Assembly: GCA_035550795.1 (NCBI GenBank)
Contig: DASZOL010000050.1
Coordinates: forward strand, 1 to 64,000
Direction: 5' to 3'
Length of the DNA: 64,000 nucleotides
Source of the DNA: DASRDR01 sp035550795
GTDB taxonomy: Bacteria > Methylomirabilota > Methylomirabilia > Rokubacteriales > DASRDR01
The notes beneath the pieces are model-generated. The model saw nothing but the letters and a program-made list of their open reading frames with translations. It did not search any database and had not been told where the DNA came from. The position numbers and the translations under genes are program-made. This document shows positions 51,518 through 59,947 of this stretch, piece after piece (position 1 is the first letter of the stretch; each line of letters opens with the position of its first letter).

Positions 51518-52084
51518 TCAGACCCGGATGCGCTCGCGGTGCGGACGGAGCGTCTTCCAGTAGAGGGCCTCGTCGAGGCCCGCGCGTGCGAGCCCGGGGA
51601 GGTCTCCCACGTGACGGTACCCGTGGCGCGCGTAGAAACGCCGCGCGTAGGCACTGTCGGCGGTGACGAGGAGGACCAGGTGGTTGGCAACCCCGCGCGC
51701 AACCGCCTCCGCTGCGCGCAGGAGCGCGGCGCCGATCCCCGCGCGCTGGCGGCGCTCGTCGACCAGGAGCAGCCGGAGATAGGCCGCCCGCGTGAGGATC
51801 CGGCTGGGTATGATCCAGGCCAGGCCCACCGGCGGCCCGCCGGGCGCCGCGGCCACCAGCAGCCGATCCCCCGCAGCGCGGCCTCGCGCGAGTGCGGCTC
51901 GCGCCGCCTCGCGGGTCATGCCGTAGCGCTCGAGCAGCGGCGAGACCGCCATCAAGGCCACGAGGGCAGGGTGGTCGGCCCGGCGGGCTGGCCGGACCCG
52001 CAGAGGAGAGCGTCCCCGCCGCGGGGGATCCGCTGACCGCGCGAGGCCACCCCGGTGTGCGCGCGGCGCCGGGCGGTGGGTCAC
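51518..52084 (-). CDS. GNAT family N-acetyltransferase
   Basis: The 188-residue protein has a GNAT domain after an Arg/Pro-rich N-terminal 30 residues. The acetyl-CoA loop is DERRQRAGIGAALL, and the terminal ARRFYARHGYRHVGD is typical motif B. The GTG at 52084 overlaps the DppC stop (GTGA), supporting translational coupling to the ABC importer operon. The acceptor is unknown. Confidence 0.83.
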   Translation of the reverse strand: MTHRPAPRAHRGGLARSADPPRRGRSPLRVRPARRADHPALVALMAVSPLLERYGMTREAARAALARGRAAGDRLLVAAAPGGPPVGLAWIIPSRILTRAAYLRLLLVDERRQRAGIGAALLRAAEAVARGVANHLVLLVTADSAYARRFYARHGYRHVGDLPGLARAGLDEALYWKTLRPHRERIRV

Positions 52085-52902
52085 GGGCGCTGGCGCGGGT
52101 CGAGCGCGTCACGCAGGCCGTCGCCGAGGAGATTGAAGCCGAGGACGGCCAGCATGATCGCGAGACCCGGGAACACGGCGAGGTGAGGGGCGAGCTCGAG
52201 GTTCTGGCGCCCCTCGTTCAGCATCGCCCCCCAGGACGGAGTCGGCGGCTGGGCGGAGAGCCCGAGAAACGACAGCGACGCTTCCGTGAGGACGGCCCAC
52301 GAGAGGGCGATGCTGGCCTGGACCACGAGAACCGAGGTGAGGTTCGGCAGAATGTGGCGTCCCACGATCCGCCCGGCCGGGGCGCCCAGCGCCCGGCTGG
52401 CCTCGACGAACTCGCGCTCCTTGAGGGCCAGCACCGGCCCGCGGACGACACGCGCGAAGATCGGCGTGTACACGACCGCGATGGCGAGAACGACGTTGGC
52501 CGGGTGGGGCCCCAGCGCCGCGACGATCCCGAGCGCGAGGAGCACGGCCGGGAACGAGAAGAACACGTCCATCGTGCGCATGAGGGCCTGGTCCATGCGG
52601 CCGCCGGCGTACCCCGCGAGGAGGCCGAGGGAGGATCCCGCGATCAGGGCGCTGAGGACGGAGGCGAAGGCGACCTCGAGCGACAGACGGGCGCCGTGGA
52701 CCAACCGGGCCAGGAGGTCGCGGCCGAACGTGTCGCCACCCAGGGGCAGGCTCCAGCTGGGGCCCGCCATCCGATCCTGCGGAACCATGCGGAGCGGACT
52801 CGCCAGGGGAAGCCGGTCGGCCGCGACGCCGACGGCGAGGAACGTGCCGACGATCAGGAGTCCCGCCAGGGCGGCGCGATTCCGCACGAGCGCTACGGCC
52901 AT
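52081..52902 (-). CDS. ABC transporter permease, DppC type
   Basis: The protein of about 273 residues shows the GGDTFGRDLLARLVHGARLS loop, the coupling loop EFVEASRALGAPAGRIVGRHILP and the end GDGLRDALDPRQRP. The ATG at 52902 or a GTG at 52914 are possible starts; the family usually has a slightly longer cytoplasmic N-terminus. It follows the DppB gene by about 60 bases and overlaps the acetyltransferase gene. No ATPase gene is present. Confidence 0.9.
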   Translation of the reverse strand: MAVALVRNRAALAGLLIVGTFLAVGVAADRLPLASPLRMVPQDRMAGPSWSLPLGGDTFGRDLLARLVHGARLSLEVAFASVLSALIAGSSLGLLAGYAGGRMDQALMRTMDVFFSFPAVLLALGIVAALGPHPANVVLAIAVVYTPIFARVVRGPVLALKEREFVEASRALGAPAGRIVGRHILPNLTSVLVVQASIALSWAVLTEASLSFLGLSAQPPTPSWGAMLNEGRQNLELAPHLAVFPGLAIMLAVLGFNLLGDGLRDALDPRQRP

Positions 52903-52963
52903 CCGCGGCAGCACGACGGCGGCAACCGGAGCCCGGGAGCCGGGCGCGGTCCCGCTCCGCCCG

Positions 52964-53917
52964 TCAGCCCAGCCGGATCCGGGGGTCGAGCCAGCCATAG
53001 AGCACGTCGACGACGGTGTTCGTGGCCACGAAGAGCAGCGCCACGACCAGCACCGTCCCCTGGACCAGGGCATAGTCGCGCTGGTTGATGGCGGTCAGCA
53101 GCATGCGCCCCACGCCCGGGACCGAGAAGATCTCCTCGACCACCACCGCCCCGCTCAGGAGGTATCCCACCTGGACGCCCAGGATGGTGACCACGACGAT
53201 CAGACTGTTCCGCAGCGCGTGGCGGCCCACCACGGCGGATGCGGCGAGGCCCTTGGCGTGAGCGGTCCGCACGTAGTCAGCGCCGAGGACGTCGAGCATC
53301 GCCGAGCGCGTCGTCCGCATGACGACGGCGGCCATCGCCCCCCCCAGCGTCAGCGCCGGGAAGAGCAGGAACCGGAGGTTTCCCCACGGGTCCTCGGTGA
53401 AGCCCACGTATCCACCGGTGTTCGGCATCCACCGGAGGTAGCGCGCCAGCAGGAGCACGAAGAGCGTGCCCAGCCAGAAGTTCGGAAGCGACAGTCCGAG
53501 AAGACCGAGGCTCCGTGCCGCGAGGTCCGCCCACGAGTTCGGCCGGAGCGCTGACAGGATTCCGAGCGGAAGCCCGAAGGTCAGGGCGACGAGGGCTGCG
53601 GCGAGAGCCAGCTCCACGGTGACCGGGAGTCGGCTGACGATCTCGCCGACGACGGGCTGGCCGGTGCGCAGGGAGTATCCCGCGTCGCCCTGGACGAGGG
53701 CACCGAGCCATCCGAGGTACTGGAGCGGGAGGGGGCGGTCGAGGCCGAGGTAGGCGCGCAGCTCGGCGAGCTGCTCCGGCGTCAGGACGGTGCTCGTGCC
53801 GAGGCGCACGGCGATGGCGTCCCCGGGGACGAGCCGCAGGAACAGGAACGACAGCACCGAGACGCCGATCAGCGTCGGCCCGAGCGCGAGGAGCCGGCGC
53901 AGGAGATAACGCGTCAC
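52964..53917 (-). CDS. ABC transporter permease, DppB type
   Basis: The 317-residue permease begins with TRYLLRRLLALG, has six predicted helices, the coupling loop DYVRTAHAKGLAASAVVGRH and the end DPRIRLG. The GTG start at 53917 lies downstream of the GC hairpin at 53930-53948. It pairs with the DppC-type protein that follows. Confidence 0.93.
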   Translation of the reverse strand: MTRYLLRRLLALGPTLIGVSVLSFLFLRLVPGDAIAVRLGTSTVLTPEQLAELRAYLGLDRPLPLQYLGWLGALVQGDAGYSLRTGQPVVGEIVSRLPVTVELALAAALVALTFGLPLGILSALRPNSWADLAARSLGLLGLSLPNFWLGTLFVLLLARYLRWMPNTGGYVGFTEDPWGNLRFLLFPALTLGGAMAAVVMRTTRSAMLDVLGADYVRTAHAKGLAASAVVGRHALRNSLIVVVTILGVQVGYLLSGAVVVEEIFSVPGVGRMLLTAINQRDYALVQGTVLVVALLFVATNTVVDVLYGWLDPRIRLG

Positions 53918-53929
53918 GGGCGAGGCGTC

Positions 53930-53948
53930 GCCCGGCCCGGGGCCGGGC
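53930..53948 (-). other. GC-rich hairpin between binding-protein and permease genes
   Basis: GCCCGGCCC and GGGCCGGGC form a perfect 9-base inverted repeat around a single central base, 9 bases after the binding-protein stop. No T-run follows, so it is more likely an mRNA-stabilising or attenuating structure than a terminator. A similar hairpin sits at the same junction at 33454-33471. Confidence 0.5.
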
Positions 53949-53956
53949 GCAGGGCC

Positions 53957-55504
53957 CTACCTATCCAGCCACGCTTGGCGCAGGTAGACGATCGAGCCGG
54001 TCGGCAGGTGGACGAAGCCCTTCGTGCTCGGCTGGAGTCCCACGTAGTCCCGGCCCACGTAGAGCCACACGAAGGGGACCCCGTTGACCAGCTCCTTCTG
54101 GGCGGTCGCGTAGAGCTCGCGGCGACGCGCCGGGTCGACGATCGTCCGGGCCCGCTTGATCGCGTCGCTCGACTTGTCGTTTTGGTAGGAATGAACGAAG
54201 TTTAGGTTGCCATCGTTCGTGAAGTACCGGAAGAGGTAGAAATCTGGGTCGGGCTGCCCCGAGTTCAGCCCGGGAGCCAGGTCGAAGTCGGCCTTGAGCC
54301 AGCGCTGGACCCACTGACCGAACTCGAGGAGCTCGATGTTTACCCGGATCCCGGCCTCTCCCAGCTGCTGCTGGACGATCTGCGCGATGTCCTTCGCGTA
54401 TACCGGCTCCGTGGTCTGGGTGAGGATCGTGAGGCTGACGGGTCCGACGCCGGCTTCCTGCAGGAGCTGGCGCGCCTTCCCGACGTCCCGCCGGTACAGC
54501 TCGTAGTCCCCCGCGGGCAGCGCGTACGCCCCGAGGGAGGGCGGCAGGGGCCCGGTCGGGTCGCCGCTGCCGAGGGCGACGGTATCGATGATCTGCTTGC
54601 GGTCGATCGCGTAGGCGATCGCCTGGCGGACCTTCGGGTGATCGAGCGGCTTCCGCTTCGTGTTCAGGAAGAGAAGATGGTAGTTGAGGCTCGGCTTGGC
54701 GCTCACCGTGACGCTCGCTTCACGGCTCAGGGTCTGCGCCACTCGCGCGTCGGCGATCAGCGCCATGTCGGCCGCCTTGGTGCGGAGCGCGGCCACGAGG
54801 CCGGCCTCGTCCGGCACGATGTTGATCCGTACCCCGTCGAGGTAGGGTTGCCCCTGGACGTAGAACTCCCGGAACGCGTCGAACCGCATGAAGTTGTCCG
54901 GCGCCCACTCGGCCAGGCGGAACGGACCCGAGCCGATCGCGTGCTCCCTCTTGGAGAGATCACCCCCGGCTGCCTGCGCGACCTTGGCGGAGACGATGCT
55001 CGCGTTCGGATGGGCGAGGTAGACGAGCAAGGCGACGTTCGGCTGCTTGAGCTGGAGCGTGACCGTGCGGGGGTCCGGCGCCTCGACGCGCTCGACGTCG
55101 GCGAACCACGCGCGTGCGATGGCCTTCGTGTCCGGGTTGACGATCCGCTCGAGCGTGAACTTCACGTCCGTGCTGGTGACCGGATCGCCGTTGTGGAACT
55201 TCGCTGCCCGGAGCCGGAACGCGATCTGCTTGCCATCCGGCGAGATGGTCCAGCTCTCGGCCAGGTCCGGCTGGACCAGGAGGTCGGGCCCGAGCCGCGT
55301 GAGGGTGCTGTACACGAGCTCGAAAACGCGGTGGCTCGTGAACGCCGGCACCTTGTGTGGGTCGAGGTTCGTCGCCTCGCCCTGGCGGGCGAGCGTCAGG
55401 ACGCCTCCCCGCTTCGGAGCCTGGGCGGTGCTGTCACGCGGGGCGATGGTGACGAGGACAAGCCCGGTGAGGGCGACGGCCGCGGCGGTCCGGATGCGCG
55501 ACAT
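53957..55504 (-). CDS. Peptide-type ABC transporter substrate-binding protein (SBP_bac_5)
   Basis: The 515-residue receptor has a Sec signal peptide (RTAAAVALTGLVLVTIA, cleavage near STAQ). Hallmarks are TNLDPHKVPAFTS, AFRLRAAKFHNGDP, FTLERIVNPD and VRQAIAYAIDRKQ. GGGAGGATCC precedes the ATG. It heads the unit SBP, DppB, DppC, acetyltransferase. The ligand is unknown. Confidence 0.94.
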   Translation of the reverse strand: MSRIRTAAAVALTGLVLVTIAPRDSTAQAPKRGGVLTLARQGEATNLDPHKVPAFTSHRVFELVYSTLTRLGPDLLVQPDLAESWTISPDGKQIAFRLRAAKFHNGDPVTSTDVKFTLERIVNPDTKAIARAWFADVERVEAPDPRTVTLQLKQPNVALLVYLAHPNASIVSAKVAQAAGGDLSKREHAIGSGPFRLAEWAPDNFMRFDAFREFYVQGQPYLDGVRINIVPDEAGLVAALRTKAADMALIADARVAQTLSREASVTVSAKPSLNYHLLFLNTKRKPLDHPKVRQAIAYAIDRKQIIDTVALGSGDPTGPLPPSLGAYALPAGDYELYRRDVGKARQLLQEAGVGPVSLTILTQTTEPVYAKDIAQIVQQQLGEAGIRVNIELLEFGQWVQRWLKADFDLAPGLNSGQPDPDFYLFRYFTNDGNLNFVHSYQNDKSSDAIKRARTIVDPARRRELYATAQKELVNGVPFVWLYVGRDYVGLQPSTKGFVHLPTGSIVYLRQAWLDR

Positions 55505-55525
55505 GCTGGATCCTCCCGGCTCACT

Positions 55526-55554
55526 ACGATGGGATGGGGCGGTTCCGGTGTCAA
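55526..55554 (-). promoter_or_regulatory. Promoter of the fourth ABC importer
   Basis: On the minus strand a perfect TTGACA (55549-55554) lies 17 bases from CATCGT (55526-55531), a weak -10 with three matches. The predicted start near 55519 leaves a 15-base leader containing the ribosome-binding site. Confidence 0.5.
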
Positions 55555-55571
55555 TCGCGGCCGCGGCGCGC

Positions 55572-55922
55572 CTACCCCGGGCGGAGCTCGACGATCAGGC
55601 CGTCGCCCCAGCCGTACTTCGCCGTCGAGCGGGTCCGGACGGTCGCCGCCAGCGCGACCTCGCGCGCCGAGTCCACGACCCGGGCGCGGCCCGTGAAGGT
55701 TCTCGCGCCGACGCGCCACCGGACCCTGGGGTCAACGCGCAGGTTCCGCACCCAGTGGGCGCGCTCCCCGGTCTCGGCGACGACGTGGAAGCGGTCGCCT
55801 CGCCGCGTGAACCAGATCTCGATCTCGCGAGACAGCCCAGTGCGGCGCCCGGTGGTCGTGAGGTGCAGGACCTCAGGCTCCGTCTTGCGCCGCGGCCAGC
55901 CTCCGGCGACGCGCGCCGTCAT
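55572..55922 (-). CDS. Deazaflavin-dependent nitroreductase-like (DDN family) protein
   Basis: The 116-residue protein resembles the split-barrel nitroreductase/quinone reductase family. The VLHLTTTGRRTGLSREIEIWF region, WVRNLRVDPRVRWRVG and a final GDGLIVEL strand are typical. Family members bind F420 or a flavin, but no F420 synthesis gene is present, so the cofactor is uncertain. The ATG at 55922 fits the domain; in-frame sequence upstream is Pro/Arg-rich and lacks the look of this family. Confidence 0.75.
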   Translation of the reverse strand: MTARVAGGWPRRKTEPEVLHLTTTGRRTGLSREIEIWFTRRGDRFHVVAETGERAHWVRNLRVDPRVRWRVGARTFTGRARVVDSAREVALAATVRTRSTAKYGWGDGLIVELRPG

Positions 55923-56001
55923 TCCTCGCGGGGCACCGCGCGGGCGGCGTGGACCGCGCGGGCGCGGGTCGCCGGTTCCCGCGGGCCGATCGCTGACGAG
56001 G

Positions 56002-57036
56002 TCATGGTCGATCCGCGGACCGTTCCGATGGGGCCTGCTGGGCACGTTCCGCGGGACGCCGCTCGACACTCGGCCGGGCCGGCGCGCCGTTCGGCTCCGG
56101 CGCGCGATCCTCCGAGGCCGTCGCCCCGGTGGCCGAGGACGGGAAGACTGCGAGATCCGCCAGGACGCCGTAATGGTCCGAGGGCCAGAGAGTGGAGCCG
56201 TCCGGCAGCCGCCCGGGGGCGTCGACCACGACGCGGCTGTCCAGCACCGTGCCCGGGAAGGTCCGGCCGGGGACGAGGAACACGTAGTCCACGCGGCGTG
56301 ACGCCCGGCGCTCGGACGCGGTCACGGGCTGCCACACCGTGGCCCCCGTGGCGTCCGGGTGCCTGGAGCGAAAGACGTCCACGAACCCCGCCTCCCCGGT
56401 CAGGACCTCGATCGCCTCCGAGGACTCGACGGCGTTGAGGTCTCCCATCAGGACTCCGGGAAGGGCCCCTCGCAGCCCGAGGATCAGTGTCGCGACGGCG
56501 CGCGTGTGGCAGGCGTTTCCCCGGGTATGAGTCGAGAATACGGAAAGCGGCCCTCCCGGCGCGCCGAGCTCGGCGAACAGGAGGACCCGCGGCTCCATCC
56601 GCCGGCCGCAGCCCGGGAGCTTGTGAACCTCCGATCGGGTGATGGGGAAGCGGCTCAGGATCGCCGGCCCCTCCGAGAAGTTCAGAAGCGCCGCCCCCAG
56701 GCGATTGAGCCACCCCAGGCTGAACAGCCGCATCGAGGCGGGCGCATAGACGTAATTCATGCCGAGCCGCCCGGCCAGCCGGGAGGCGACCTCGCCGCGG
56801 CGGCGGCTCCAGGAGGACTCCTGGAGCGCGATGACGTCGGGACTCGTGCCCAGGAGGGCGTCACTCACGAGGTCGAGCCGAGCATCGAGGTGCTGATCGT
56901 CCCCGTTCCAGCCCGACAGGGGGCCGCCGTGGAGGACGTTCAGGGTGACGTACCGGACCGCCGAAGGCGGTGCCTCGGCGGCCGCGGGGGCGCCGAGCAG
57001 CGTCACGAGGAGCGCCGCCGTCAGGAGGCGTGCCAC
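56002..57036 (-). CDS. Secreted endonuclease/exonuclease/phosphatase-fold protein
   Basis: The 344-residue precursor starts with a Sec signal peptide (ARLLTAALLVTLLGAPAAAEA). The EEP active site is complete: Asn in TLNVLHGG, Glu in LQESSW, the THTRGN strand, Asp and Asn in GDLNAVE, and Asp-His in PSDHYG. A Pro/Arg-rich tail of about 35 residues follows. The GTG at 57036 is chosen because GGAGGAG lies 8 bases upstream and the signal peptide begins there. It may be a sphingomyelinase-like phosphodiesterase or an extracellular nuclease. Confidence 0.87.
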   Translation of the reverse strand: MARLLTAALLVTLLGAPAAAEAPPSAVRYVTLNVLHGGPLSGWNGDDQHLDARLDLVSDALLGTSPDVIALQESSWSRRRGEVASRLAGRLGMNYVYAPASMRLFSLGWLNRLGAALLNFSEGPAILSRFPITRSEVHKLPGCGRRMEPRVLLFAELGAPGGPLSVFSTHTRGNACHTRAVATLILGLRGALPGVLMGDLNAVESSEAIEVLTGEAGFVDVFRSRHPDATGATVWQPVTASERRASRRVDYVFLVPGRTFPGTVLDSRVVVDAPGRLPDGSTLWPSDHYGVLADLAVFPSSATGATASEDRAPEPNGAPARPSVERRPAERAQQAPSERSADRP

Positions 57037-57429
57037 GGGACCAAGCTCCTCCGGGTCACGGGCGGGAGATCCCAAGGTATGCGGGCGGTCTTCCGCAGTC
57101 TCGCCGCCTCAGAGGGCGCGTCGTGCGGGCGAGCCCGTCCGGGCGTGTCGCGGCCGGCGGCCGAGGGTCTCGAGATGAGCCGTCGCCGGTCCAGCCCTCG
57201 GGCTCGTGGCACCATTCGTGTAGCCGTGAGACACCTCCGTTGCGTAGCGTACCAACCTCGACGCGGCGCCGGCAACGCCAGCCGGCCAGCGTCAGCCGGC
57301 CAGCGGGCGACGCCCGGCGAGGGGTACCGGCGGCGAGCCGCCGGGGCCGGGCTCCCTTGCCGGGGGGGGCACCGCTCCAGGACGGTGCCGGCCGCGGGCG
57401 GACGCCCCATGCGGCATAATGGAGGTCCG
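57037..57429. other. 393-base divergent region with structured moaA leader
   Basis: No coding frame here is convincing. The region holds a 13-base direct repeat (57279-57291 and 57293-57305) and three strong inverted repeats: CGGGCG-A-CGCCCG (57304-57316), CCGGCGGC-GA-GCCGCCGG (57327-57344) and GGCACCG-8 bases-CGGTGCC (57368-57389). They lie just before the GGAGG site of moaA. Regulation of moaA by an RNA structure is possible, but I cannot match it to the known Moco riboswitch. Confidence 0.4.
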
Positions 57430-58479
57430 ATGACAGCGCCTCACGAGGCCCGTCCGCTCGACACGCTCGGCCGCCCGCTCCGGAACCTCCGCGTCTCGGT
57501 GACGGACCGCTGCAACCTCCGCTGCCAGTACTGCATGCCGGAGGAGGAGTACGCGTGGCTTCGCCGGGCCGACCTCCTGACGTTCGAGGAGATCCAGCGG
57601 CTGGCCGAGATCTTCACGGACCTGGGAGTCGACAAGGTACGGCTGACCGGCGGCGAGCCGCTGCTCCGCCGGGATCTGCCCGACCTCGTCCGTCTGCTCG
57701 CGGCCCTCCCGGCCGTCCGCGACCTCGCGATGACGAGCAACGGCGTGCTTCTCGCCGGCCAGGCGGTGGCGCTCCGGTCGGCCGGTCTTCACCGCGTCAC
57801 GGTGAGCCTGGACACTCTCCGCCCGGAACGCTTCCGAGCGCTCACGCGGCGCAACGACCATCCTGCCGTCCTCCGCGGAATCGAGGCCGTCCGGGCCGCC
57901 GGGTTCCCGGCGCTCAAGCTCGACACGGTCGTGATCCGAGGAGTCAACGAGGACGAGCTGATCGATCTCGTGGAGTTCGCCCGCGGCATCGATGCCGAGG
58001 TGCGCTTCATCGAGTACATGGACGTGGGGGGCGCCACTCAGTGGTCGCGGGAGCAGGTGGTCTCCCGGGCCGAGATCCTCGACCGCCTCTTGGCGCGGTA
58101 CGGGCCCATCGAGCCGATCCGTGAGGAGACGTCGGCCCCCGCCGAGCGGTTCCGCCTCTCAGACGGCACGTCGTTCGGCATCATCGCCTCCACGACGACG
58201 CCGTTTTGCCGGACGTGCGACCGGAGCCGGCTCACGGCGGACGGAACCTGGTATCTGTGTCTCTACGCCCAAAGGGGTATCGACCTTCGGACGCCGCTCC
58301 GCGACGGCGCGTCGCGCGACGAGCTCCGGAGCATCATCTCGGGCGGCTGGACACGTCGCCGGGACCGGGGGGCGGAGGAGCGGAAGGACCTCGAGGCCAT
58401 CGGTCATCGGGGCGTGCTGGTCCAGATCGAAGGGCTGCGGCAGGATCCTCGTCTCGAGATGCACACGCGGGGCGGCTGA
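57430..58479 (+). CDS. moaA: GTP 3',8-cyclase MoaA, molybdenum cofactor biosynthesis
   Basis: The 349-residue radical-SAM enzyme makes 3',8-cyclo-GTP, the first step of molybdopterin synthesis. The N-terminal cluster motif is CNLRCQYC, the SAM-binding LTGGEPLLRRDL follows, the GTP-site cluster is CRTCDRSRL with a third Cys in YLCLY, and the protein ends in the essential Gly-Gly. GGAGG lies 4 bases before the ATG. Other moa genes are not nearby. The product is needed by molybdenum enzymes such as the one at 23749-26070. Confidence 0.95.
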   Translation: MTAPHEARPLDTLGRPLRNLRVSVTDRCNLRCQYCMPEEEYAWLRRADLLTFEEIQRLAEIFTDLGVDKVRLTGGEPLLRRDLPDLVRLLAALPAVRDLAMTSNGVLLAGQAVALRSAGLHRVTVSLDTLRPERFRALTRRNDHPAVLRGIEAVRAAGFPALKLDTVVIRGVNEDELIDLVEFARGIDAEVRFIEYMDVGGATQWSREQVVSRAEILDRLLARYGPIEPIREETSAPAERFRLSDGTSFGIIASTTTPFCRTCDRSRLTADGTWYLCLYAQRGIDLRTPLRDGASRDELRSIISGGWTRRRDRGAEERKDLEAIGHRGVLVQIEGLRQDPRLEMHTRGG

Positions 58480-58562
58480 GCCTCCGCGCGGGTCGCCACG
58501 GCGTCCGATCACACCGGCTCCACCGGTGCGGGCCAGTCACCGCCGGCCCGCCGCGGTCGCCC

Positions 58563-58591
58563 TTGACGCTCTGTGGGAGGCTCGTTAGGCT
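58563..58591 (+). promoter_or_regulatory. Promoter of the membrane-protein/oxidoreductase/kynU unit
   Basis: TTGACG (58563-58568, five of six consensus bases) and TAGGCT (58586-58591) are 17 bases apart. The predicted start near 58598 is 3 bases before the GTG at 58601, so the message would be leaderless. Confidence 0.45.
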
Positions 58592-58600
58592 CCTGGCATC

Positions 58601-59947
58601 GTGCGCCTGACCCGATCCTCCTTGCCGTATCTGGCGTTCTCGGCGTACGCGGCGGTCTCACTCCTGATGGTGAGCGATCCGCGACGGCCGCTGCTCGCGC
58701 TGCCGCTCTCGGGCAAGATCCAGCTGAGCGAGTTCCTGTTCCCCATGGCTCTGGCGGTGTGGCTCGCCACCGGAGCGCGGGGAGTCGCCGGCGCGCTGCG
58801 GTCGGCCGGCGTGCCAGCGGGCCTGTGGGCTGCCGCGAACGTCGTCGTCGCGGCGGCCGCGGTGGTGTCGGGGCCCGCCTGGCGCGAGGCGCTCGCCTTC
58901 GTCTACCTGGGCGCGGTGCTCGTGTGGGGGGCCGCCCTCCTGGCCGAACCGGTGACTCTTCGCGCGTTCAGCCGGTGGTGGGCCGTTGCCGTGGGGGCCG
59001 TCGTGGTTGCGGGACTCCTGGGCGGCCTGGTCGCCACGCTGTCCGATCAGGTGAACTATCTCGTCTACCGCGGAACGGACATGTACCTCTTCGGGAGCCG
59101 CGTGTTCCGGGTGCGATCGACGCTCACGCCGACGACGAAGCTGCTCGCGACGCTGCTCATCCTCGCGCTCCCCGTCGTGTTCGCGTTGCGTCGTCACGGA
59201 ACGTCGCGCGAGCGGAAGCTGGGCGGCTGGCTCCTGGCCCTGATGACGCTCTGCGAGCTCCTGACCTACTCACGGCAGATCCTCGAGTATCTCGGCCTGC
59301 TTGGTTTGCTCGCGTGGCTCGAAGGGCGCCGCCGGCGCCCGATGCTCGCTGTGGCGCTCGCCGTCGCGTACCTCGTCGGCTTCCTGGCCGTGATGGGCCT
59401 GTCGACCTGGCGGATCACCGACCGGCACCTCGTCCGGACGGCCGACCTGACGCGGACCCTGACGGACAACCACTACTACTCGACGATCCCCGAGACCGGC
59501 GTGCAGACGGTCGACCTCCGGGTCGAGTACGTCCACGACAACTACTACGTCCTGAAGTGGATTGGATGGAAGGGGTTTCTCCAGCGGCCGCTGGTGGGCT
59601 GGGGACCCGACACGTGGCCGACGGTTGCTGCGTGGGCGAAGCGCGCGGGGCACGCCCCGGCCGGGGTCCGGTTCGAGTCGGCGCAGAGCGAGCCGTTCAC
59701 GATCGCCGCGGAGATGGGCCTGGTGGGACTCGGCGCGTGGATCGTCTTCTGGGCGCTGTGCTTCCGTGCGATCGGATGGCCGCCGGGCCAGGGTTTCGCG
59801 GCCACCCTGGGCCGCTACCAGACGCTCGGCCTCGGCGCCGTGCTTCTCACCAGCATTCACCTCGACGTCATGCGGTTCCGTTTCCTGTGGATCGCACTGG
59901 CGCTGGGAATCGCCGCGGGGTCCTGCGCACGGCGGGAGGCCGCGTGA
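58601..59947 (+). CDS. O-antigen ligase/polymerase-like membrane protein
   Basis: The 448-residue protein has about ten predicted membrane helices and one large extracytoplasmic loop (residues from about 275 to 350) containing RPLVGWGPDTWP, the usual Wzy/WaaL-type motif region. Such proteins join or polymerise lipid-linked glycans. No glycan cluster surrounds it, although a GT39-like enzyme is encoded 9 kb away. The GTG start has no ribosome-binding site at normal distance. The stop overlaps the next start (GTGA). Confidence 0.8.
   Translation: MRLTRSSLPYLAFSAYAAVSLLMVSDPRRPLLALPLSGKIQLSEFLFPMALAVWLATGARGVAGALRSAGVPAGLWAAANVVVAAAAVVSGPAWREALAFVYLGAVLVWGAALLAEPVTLRAFSRWWAVAVGAVVVAGLLGGLVATLSDQVNYLVYRGTDMYLFGSRVFRVRSTLTPTTKLLATLLILALPVVFALRRHGTSRERKLGGWLLALMTLCELLTYSRQILEYLGLLGLLAWLEGRRRRPMLAVALAVAYLVGFLAVMGLSTWRITDRHLVRTADLTRTLTDNHYYSTIPETGVQTVDLRVEYVHDNYYVLKWIGWKGFLQRPLVGWGPDTWPTVAAWAKRAGHAPAGVRFESAQSEPFTIAAEMGLVGLGAWIVFWALCFRAIGWPPGQGFAATLGRYQTLGLGAVLLTSIHLDVMRFRFLWIALALGIAAGSCARREAA

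Noticed and set aside
57021..57410. A 129-codon minus-strand frame upstream of the secreted EEP gene
   Set aside because: It is Arg/Pro-rich without domains, crosses the EEP start, and covers the strong inverted repeats of the moaA leader.
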